NCBI GenBank assembly: GCA_017562135.1
Contig: QEYB01001628.1
Location: forward strand, 62,001 to 126,000
Origin: Dipylidium caninum
Taxonomy: Eukaryota; Platyhelminthes; Cestoda; Cyclophyllidea; Dipylidiidae
DNA length: 64,000 nt
Direction: 5' to 3'
The notes beneath the pieces were generated by a model. That model did no database searches. It had not been told where the DNA came from and saw only the letters and a program-made list of their open reading frames with translations. The position numbers and the translations under genes are program-made. Shown here one piece after another: positions 57,600 through 64,000 of this stretch; position 1 is the stretch's first letter, and every line of letters begins with the position of its first letter.

Positions 57600-57995
57600 C
57601 TCAATTTCACCACCACCGCCCCCAACACCACCGTCAGCGACTACAACTACATCAACAATAAAAAACAACAGCAGGAAAGGCGTCCAATTCAGCGCATACC
57701 CGCAAACAAGCAGTTAGAGCTGTCCACTGGCTAGTTGCACGCTCTACCCTCCAAATGCTCGCAACATACATACACACATACCTTCCTCCCTCGATCCCTG
57801 TCTCAATTTCAACACCCCGCCCCCAACACCACCGTCAGCGACTACAACTACATCAACAATAAAAACAACAGCAGGAAAGGCGTCCAATTCAGCGCATACC
57901 CGCAAACAAGCAGTTAGAGCTGTCCACTGGCTAGTTGCACGCTCTACCCTCCAAATGCTCGCAACATACACACATACCTTCCTCCCTCCCTCCTC
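57600..57995 (+). repeat. Tandem duplication, 201-base unit
   Basis: 57,600-57,795 and 57,803-57,990 are almost identical (for example GTCAGCGACTACAACTACAT at offset 201). Only one copy exists in block A-1, so it arose after the block duplication. Confidence 0.85.
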
Positions 57996-58015
57996 CCTGC
58001 CACCCCACCTAACCT

Positions 58016-58185
58016 ACCCACCTACCCACCTACCCACCTACCCACCTACCCACCTACCCACCTACCACCTTACCCACCTACCCACCTACCACCTACCCAC
58101 CTACCCACCTACCCACCTACCCACCTACCCACCTACCTACCCACCTACCCACCTACCCACCTACCCACCTACCCACCCACCTGCC
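58016..58185 (+). repeat. (CTACCCAC)n minisatellite
   Basis: About twenty 8-base units with occasional shortened ones. Frames over it are Pro/Thr/Tyr artefacts. Confidence 0.95.
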
Positions 58186-58684
58186 TACCTCCCTCCCTAC
58201 CTGCCCTCCCAGGAGACCAGAGGGCAGATCTGACAAGTGAAACTCTTTGCCCACGTCGTGACACCCGTCCAACCTGAGCAATGACAGCGCTGTCAGCCGA
58301 AAATCACGCGACATCAATCGATTTCCAATGTGTTCGCATTTTCAAATCGCCTCAGGCGCATAGCTTAACTGTCGATTTCGCGACATGTTTGCTGCATACG
58401 CATTCCTACGGGTTGGCGTAGAATTACTTTTAGCCCTCTTCACTGTCCCGCCTCCGCTGCTTGCCACCGTCGTCCTCCTCGTCTGCATGTGCGAATCTCT
58501 GCTGGAGACCTCTCCACGGACCTCAGCACGGATACCAATCCCACTGCAGCACCAACTTAATGCGGAAGAAGTTAGAAGTAAGTTAATTTCGCCTTCCTCC
58601 ATTTAGTCCAAGTACCCACTTCCACATGACTTTTTTGTCCACACGATTTCAATCTACTCCATTGCCTACGAGTAAGACGATACT

Positions 58685-58713
58685 CGTCGTCGTCGTCGTC
58701 GTCGTCGTGGTCG
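58685..58713 (+). repeat. (CGT)n microsatellite
   Basis: Longer here than at the matching site in A-1 (17,553-17,580), where it is interrupted by GGTCAT. Confidence 0.85.
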
Positions 58714-59164
58714 TCTCTGTCGTCGGGCTTCGAGGATGACGCACTTGCCCCCATGAAATGGAGACCTTGTTGGGATAGCAGTGGGCGAAGTGGGTGAAGT
58801 GGGTGAGAAGGGTGGTGGCGAGTGAGGAGAGTGGGTGGATTTGGTAACCAGAGACGAAGGTTGGTGGAAGCATGTGTTAGTGCTAATGGTCCTCGTGGAT
58901 CTGTCATCACTTGATGCTGGTAGTGGCAGAAAGTTGGAGCAGTCTGAGAGGCGGGCCGAGAACACAGAAGGGGATAAGCTTGTAGACTTGTAGGCTACAT
59001 ACCGCATTGAAGCGTCAATTTTCTTGCCTGGCATTTGTCTTACACTGAACAGACGCAATGGATAGGTTCGACATCAGTCATCCCACGTGAAATGATTGCT
59101 AATTGGCGCCACTGTCCATTGTCCCGTCATTGGTGGGACCTCGGCCAAACGAAGAGATAATCAC

Positions 59165-59215
59165 ATACACAAACACACAAACCCATACACACACACACAC
59201 ATACACATACACACG
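59165..59215 (+). repeat. (CA)n-rich microsatellite
   Basis: CACA/ATACAC mixed repeat in the leader segment of the family A copy. Confidence 0.85.
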
Positions 59216-60239
59216 CTGCCATACGAGCAGTTATGAGGGGTGAATTGAACTTATTTGCCTTACCCCAAAAGCCCTCCCTTTATTATCCCGGTCTTGACGG
59301 CAGCAACAGCAGAGGGGCGGGCGAAGAATGGACAAGAGGTGGGCTCCCATCCTCGATGCTATCGAAACGGGGGCCCAATGGGAAATGAAAGAGGAGGCAG
59401 ATATGGAAGCGCAGATGGAGACGGGGATGGAGACTGAGACGAGGACGGGAGGCATTGGCTCGGGAAGTGGATTCAGAGGAAGAGGACTCGGAGTCCGCGG
59501 CAGATGCGCTCAAGCGAGTCCGTGAGTGTTCACTTCGTCTTATGATCAACGTGGTCCTCCGTGTAAGTGATGGTGCAATGATTTACGAGCTATCCTTGAA
59601 TGATAATGTACCTACCTCATCTGTGTAGTTGCGAGCAGAACGCGTCACCGCGAGGACTCACCGCCGGCGACGAAACCCTCCACAAGTCCATCTGCCGAAC
59701 GCTTGGTGGACGTTTATATGGGATGGTGAGTCCGTGCAAGACGATTCTGAGCCGCTAGAAAAGGCCTCAAACGCATCCGTGAGTGTTCACTTCGTCTTGA
59801 AGATCAACGTGGTCCCTCCACCCCTACCCCACACCACCGCACACCACACCCACACCCACCCCACCCTCTCCAACCTCGCCACCCTCTCCACCTCTCCATC
59901 CCCTCCCCTCGAACTCCTCGCACCTCGCCACTCGCACTCGCAGTTGTGTGGTTGCGAGTGATCATTGACTGAAAAATGTGTCTCCTCTGCATAGGTGCCA
60001 ATCGGAAGTTCTACAGCGAGGAGACGCCGAGGGCGAAACCGTCGGCAAACAAGTCTGTAAGGCATTGACATACAATACATTCTTTTGAAAGCATTGCCTG
60101 CTAGTTGGTGTCAAGTTCCTGAGCATTGAAGCCGACTGATTTTCTATTTTGCAGCGGAAAAGAAGATTAATGAGGGGTTCTGTTGTTTCCGGAGGAAGTG
60201 GCGGATGAAATAAATTGCCCTTGGCCTCTAGTAGAAGAA

Positions 60240-60910
60240 GTCCTTGGGTCACGCTAACTAACACCTCATATTAATAGATCAGATTTTTTCAAATGTTAAC
60301 AATAAACCCTTCTACCTCTTCCCATCGTTCCTCCTCTTCTTGCGGATACCTGTGGCTTTGTAGTAGTAGCAGTATCCCTAATCCTACCAATCCTCTGAGA
60401 CACTACTTCATCGCGCTACGCCGTATCATTTCAATATCCGCCTGGTAATCCCCCGAACTTGGTGGCTTTCCTTCAATTTTCAATTTCCTCGTGTCGCACT
60501 GTTTGACTGCTCCCCTCTTCTGGGCAGTCAGTCACTTATCGCCTCCTTTGCCATCTAGCGACAACTTCGGTCATCAGCACTTCCACACTGCCTCTCCCTC
60601 GGCCAATTGGTGTTACATGGGTAAACCCTATCTTTCCCTTCACACCTACAAAAATAAACAACAACACCAACCAATCCAAAAACGCTTTAGTAGCCCTTAT
60701 TTTATCACAGCGGAAGGCTCATTCGCATCAAAGCCACACCGTCAGGCATGAAATGCCCAAGTGTCCTCAGTGCAATAATAACATCGTCGGTTTGGTGGTA
60801 TGGGCTTAAGCCTAACGAACTTATGTGTACGATACAAGCGCTTAGAAAGTGTAAAAATGATGAATATAGCCAGAGCATGAACCAAAACCAGAGATTATCA
60901 CGTATGCAAA
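60240..60910 (+). repeat. Family A 3' block, copy at 60 kb
   Basis: This matches 33,040-33,690. Anchors are ACAATAAACCCTTC, GGCCAATTGGTGTTACATGG, CCACACCGTCAGGCATGAAA and GAAAGTGTAAAAATGATGAA. The likely 3' end of the duplicated unit is near 60,910. Confidence 0.6.
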
Positions 60911-62085
60911 GGAAAATAACGGAACCTAGTAAGAAAGAACTGATAAAAACAATAAGCAGCAGATGAATCTGCAGCAATACGCGTGTTGCGTAAACTAAGC
61001 AGCAGACCAAATGTTAATAGCGCTTTGCACTTCACTTCACTTCACTCCATTCCACCCACTTAACATCACCCCACCCACTGCACTGCCTCACACGACTGAG
61101 TGCATTTACTCCTCCAACCCACTCCTACACCATTTCGTCACACACCACACCTGTACAAACATCTTCTGCTTTGTGAATTATCCCACTCTTGATGTTATTG
61201 TTTGCTTTTGTTAAGGACGAAGGGTCAACAGTCAGATTCGGCTACTGAACTCTGAAACCGAGTAAGTAGCAACTCCATTCAGCCAATTACACTCTCGCCA
61301 CCGAGAGAACGTTCGGACAGCGGGCATGTTGGAGAGAACAGCCAGTGAATTGGTGAGTCTGATGAAAGTGAAACGATTCCTTGCTCCCACCCATAAGACA
61401 ATCCTTCGCTTTCACCAACGACGGTCTTCTCAAAAAGATCGCCACACTTGTACGTCGAAAATACACCACTCGGGAAGGTGGGCAAGAAGAAGAGGAAGGA
61501 GAAGAAGAAGAAGCAGGAGAAGAAGAAGGCTATGCAGGCTTATTGTTATGTCTCCTTCAGCCATCCTCGCAATGAGTCTGCCTCCGCACATGTCCCCACA
61601 ACATCGCCTCACGGCAAGTGACAAGTGACACACCTTGCACAAAGTAAAAAGCCGTCGTCTAACCCCCATCGCTCACACGGAGGCCAAACTTTGCCTTTCT
61701 TCAATCTGGAGGCCGCCTTTCCTTGCCCGTAGGCAAATACTTCTCAGGCGCGTTCTTCATTTCCGATCGTGAGCAGACATCGGAGACATTGGAGAGATTT
61801 TGCCGACACACAAGGCGACGCGAGGAATCACCACAAGCCCTCTCACCCGACATCGCAATGAGATCAAAAATGTGAACTGTAGTCAAAAGGTGAGAGAGAA
61901 AGTAGACATGCCTCGCGCTGTATTCTTTCGTAAGTTGACAAAGAATTGCATAAAGTATTTGTCATGTAACGAAGTGTACTTACGTTGAGAGGTTGTGAAT
62001 GTGGGCAAATGAATTAAAGTGAAAGGAATAAATGAAAATGGCAGTCTCAATAGGAAAGAGGAAGGTAACACATATGAATCGATGA
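60911..62085. other. Unassigned sequence with a GAA-rich tract
   Basis: No gene recognised. (GAA)n-like sequence at 61,487-61,530 produces Glu/Arg-rich frames. Other frames are short. Confidence 0.4.
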
Positions 62086-62089
62086 ATCC

Positions 62090-64000
62090 CTCTTTTCCTC
62101 ACTCCGCTCTTCCGCCCCTCTGCCCTTCCTCAACTCTTCACACTCCACACCTTATAACTTTCTTACCCGTCTTACAATATCCCAAACTCCAACATTACCC
62201 TCTTCTCATCGTCATCCTCTCTGCGTCTTTTGACGGCCATCAACCAAGGTCATTTGTCCCCGCTCTCTTGTTCACGTCCTGCGCTCCGTCTATAAGCCGC
62301 TCTATCTAACCCATTTCCAATATATGCGTTCTTTCACCGTAATACCAAAACTTTGTCAACACTCACTGCGCTCAACCCATACTAATGTCTTCAGACTGCA
62401 AGCACCTCCGCCAAAGTAACACGAGGGGGAGGGCGAAGTAGCCAGTGAATGAGCCAATTCCCCCTTTCTGCCACCTCTTTTCCCCCAATAATAATCAACA
62501 TGAGGATGCATCGCTAGGAGACATCAATCTGACCATCGAACAGGCAAGAAAACAGGTTTCCAACACTTTACCCACTGTTTCCTCTCAATATGTCTCTCAG
62601 TTGATCTCAAGACTCACGGAGGTTCACATTAACATCTGCCTTATCAACGACTCGATCTGGCCACCCTATTTCACGTAGAGGAATGACGTTTTTCACCATT
62701 TTGCCAATTCGCACGATAGGCAAACATTAGAATGCCAGTTGAGGAAAGTGCTTCCACCACCAAGCCATCGACAACGCAAATATTCACCTCAACCATGTCA
62801 TTTCAACCAAATATTCACCCCGACAGCCAAAAGTCCATTTTAACATTCTCCCCAAGTTTAACCATTTTTACCCATTACACATCCGCCCCGAACCAGTCAG
62901 TACCAAATTCTCACAAGTTCCCTCACTTTCGAAAGCCTCTTGAGGACAATGCATTGTCCACGCTGCCGCCTCCCTCCCTGTCTGCCTTCCTGCCTCTCCT
63001 CTCAACTAGTCCGCTTCTACCTTCAAACCCTCTCTTCTAACATTGTCTCCCTCCCTCCCTCCCTCCCTCCTCCTCCCTCCCACCTTTCCCTCACTCCACC
63101 CTTCTTCAACTCGGGTCACCATCTCTTCCCCAATATACACCAAATAAGCCCGTATATACACTCATGGCATACATACCTACATACTTTACATAAACGCAAT
63201 TCACTAGACCTAGGTGAATCATGACTATTTCCACATTCTCAATGAACTCACTACCAAACTAACAAATGCCCACATAATTATCAAATATCAATGGCACAAC
63301 ACCCACGCCCAATAAATAAAAATGCTACGTCCAATATGACAAGCACAATGCCAATCAATCCACCTACTAACCCTATGATTCCTGCTCACAAAACACTCTC
63401 CACTAGACACAAAGGAGCAACAAGTCCACATTCTAAGAAGAACAACCTTTTATACAAGAGACTTTCGAATTAACCAATTACGACTACTACACACACACAT
63501 CCATATACGCAAACATACATGCATACATACCAATGTAGCCCCAAAACCAATTCAACTCAAGACCCTCACTTAAACAGTATATGATAAGAACTTTTCGCCG
63601 CAATTCAATCACTAGTGGAATAGCCAAGAAAAGCTGCAACAATATGACTTGATGCCGTACAGGCTATCCGAAACAACGCTTGCCATCTGATTCCATAATA
63701 TGAACCTCAATAAAAATAAAGTCTTATTAGCAAACAAGTAATATTTGTTTCATTTGTACAAGTGAAATGATAATAAAAACAAACCACAACAACAACAATA
63801 ACAATAATAACAAGAAAATACATCTCCTAGTAGTCCTAACTTCATTATATAACCACTTTTCAATGCACAATCTACGCTTTCAGCCTCAGCGTTTCATAAT
63901 GAAGCATCGGTAAGAAACATATGCTGCAAATGAACTACATCAATATATGTCCTATTCCACTCTCACACATTGAAAACAAAAACGTTCTCCTTTGATGATG
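62090..64000 (+). repeat. Family B, copy 2, running to the window end
   Basis: The counterpart of 50,790-52,660, with an extra piece near 62,284-62,327. The match is still continuing at the last base, so the element's right border lies outside the window. Confidence 0.8.
62505..62678 (+). CDS. Family B candidate exon, open copy
   Basis: This follows an AG and stays open for 58 codons to TAG. The ATG-initiated version starts at 62,445. The peptide has an amphipathic, protein-like pattern (INLTIEQARKQVSNTLP, then LISRLTEVHINICLIND and WPPYFT at the end). Copy 1 preserves most of these residues but has a one-base frameshift. Many residue differences between copies are conservative (I/L, C/Y, I/V). 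I do not recognise the family. It would be the last coding exon, with the rest of the element as 3' untranslated sequence. Confidence 0.35.
   Translation, partial: DASLGDINLTIEQARKQVSNTLPTVSSQYVSQLISRLTEVHINICLINDSIWPPYFT

Larger units (their letters stand above)
56745..59270 (+). repeat. Duplicated block A-2
   Basis: The counterpart of 15,810-18,220, followed without a break by the acidic modules and the 3' block that A-1 lacks. It differs from A-1 by an internal 201-base tandem duplication (57.6-58.0 kb) and a different minisatellite at 58.0-58.2 kb. Confidence 0.75.
58385..60208 (+). pseudogene. Family A gene-like copy, most complete but frame-broken (58-60 kb)
   Basis: Segments in order. 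a: 58,385-58,577, a hydrophobic signal-like exon ending at GTAAGT, identical in protein to 17,253. b: 59,304-59,521, acidic, beginning after CTTGACGGCAG, with MDKRWAPIL and ending at GTGAGTG. c: about 59,636-59,778, ending at GTGAGTG. d: 59,995-60,056, 62 bases between CTGCATAG and GTAAGG, open in phase (FYSEETPRAKPSANKS). e: 60,155-60,208, after TTTGCAG, to TGA. Compared with the 41 kb copy, b has an extra G (GGAGGCATT), c lacks one base (AAAGGCCTC) and e lacks one base, so the acidic frame is not continuous. This may be a decayed copy, or indels may be assembly errors. Its arrangement suggests that a precedes b-e in the intact gene. Confidence 0.4.

Noticed and set aside
57955..58233. Pro/Thr/Tyr repeat frame
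   Set aside because: Translation of the (CTACCCAC)n minisatellite.

Overview
This window looks like nuclear DNA of an animal, probably a protostome. The one certain gene set is a tandem array of eight 5S ribosomal RNA genes at about 9,465-15,580. Its sequence and internal promoter are of the animal type: a core reading GTTCTCGTCCGATCACCGAA, as I remember it from insect and worm 5S RNA. Around the array there are only short open frames, pyrimidine-tract/AG and GT(A/G)AG splice-like borders, many microsatellites and many dispersed repeats, which fits an intron-rich or gene-poor eukaryotic region. A parasitic flatworm or similar lophotrochozoan is a guess, not a finding. No open frame is long enough to stand out from chance; the longest ones (up to about 264 codons) lie antisense in the 5S spacer and are composition artefacts.

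Layout. 1-9,450: diverged dispersed repeats (families C, D, E), a tRNA-derived repeat at 4.9 kb, and a long inverted pair at 6.6/8.3-8.8 kb. 9,465-15,580: the 5S array, unit 0.77-0.84 kb. 15,810-18,220: block A-1, repeated at 56,745-59,270. 18-26 kb: mostly unassigned, with tRNA-derived repeats at 20.1 and 22.0 kb and two weak candidate exons near 24.4 and 25.0 kb. 26.5-30 kb: nothing recognised. 30-33.7 kb and 41.2-43.0 kb: copies of a gene-like family in both orientations. 33.7-40 kb: nearly empty. 43.5-50 kb: copies of families E, G and C. 50.8-54.1 kb: family B, copied again at 62.1 kb to the window end. 56.7-60.9 kb: the longest copy of the gene-like family A.

The most interesting signal is family A. 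At 32.8, 42.0 and 60.0 kb there is a 62-base segment bounded by AG on the left and GTAA on the right. It has the same length and the same phase in all three copies, with no stop in that phase. It sits downstream of acidic exon-like modules that end in ALKRIR or ALKRVR just before a GTGAG-type donor. Only the 41.4-42.2 kb copy reads open through four such segments to a stop codon. The 58-60 kb copy has several one-base frame breaks, and the 32 kb copy is partial. At 17.25 and 58.39 kb there is an almost identical (two substitutions and one indel in about 325 bases) segment encoding a hydrophobic, signal-like N-terminus that ends at a GTAAGT donor. I infer a duplicated, fast-changing, secreted or membrane-type gene family with functional and decayed copies. 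Function is unknown, and repeat homology without coding function is not excluded.

Boundaries of dispersed repeats were set by eye and are approximate. Internal 5S units carry many single-base indels that look like unpolished long-read errors, so fine-scale frame breaks elsewhere should also be read with care.
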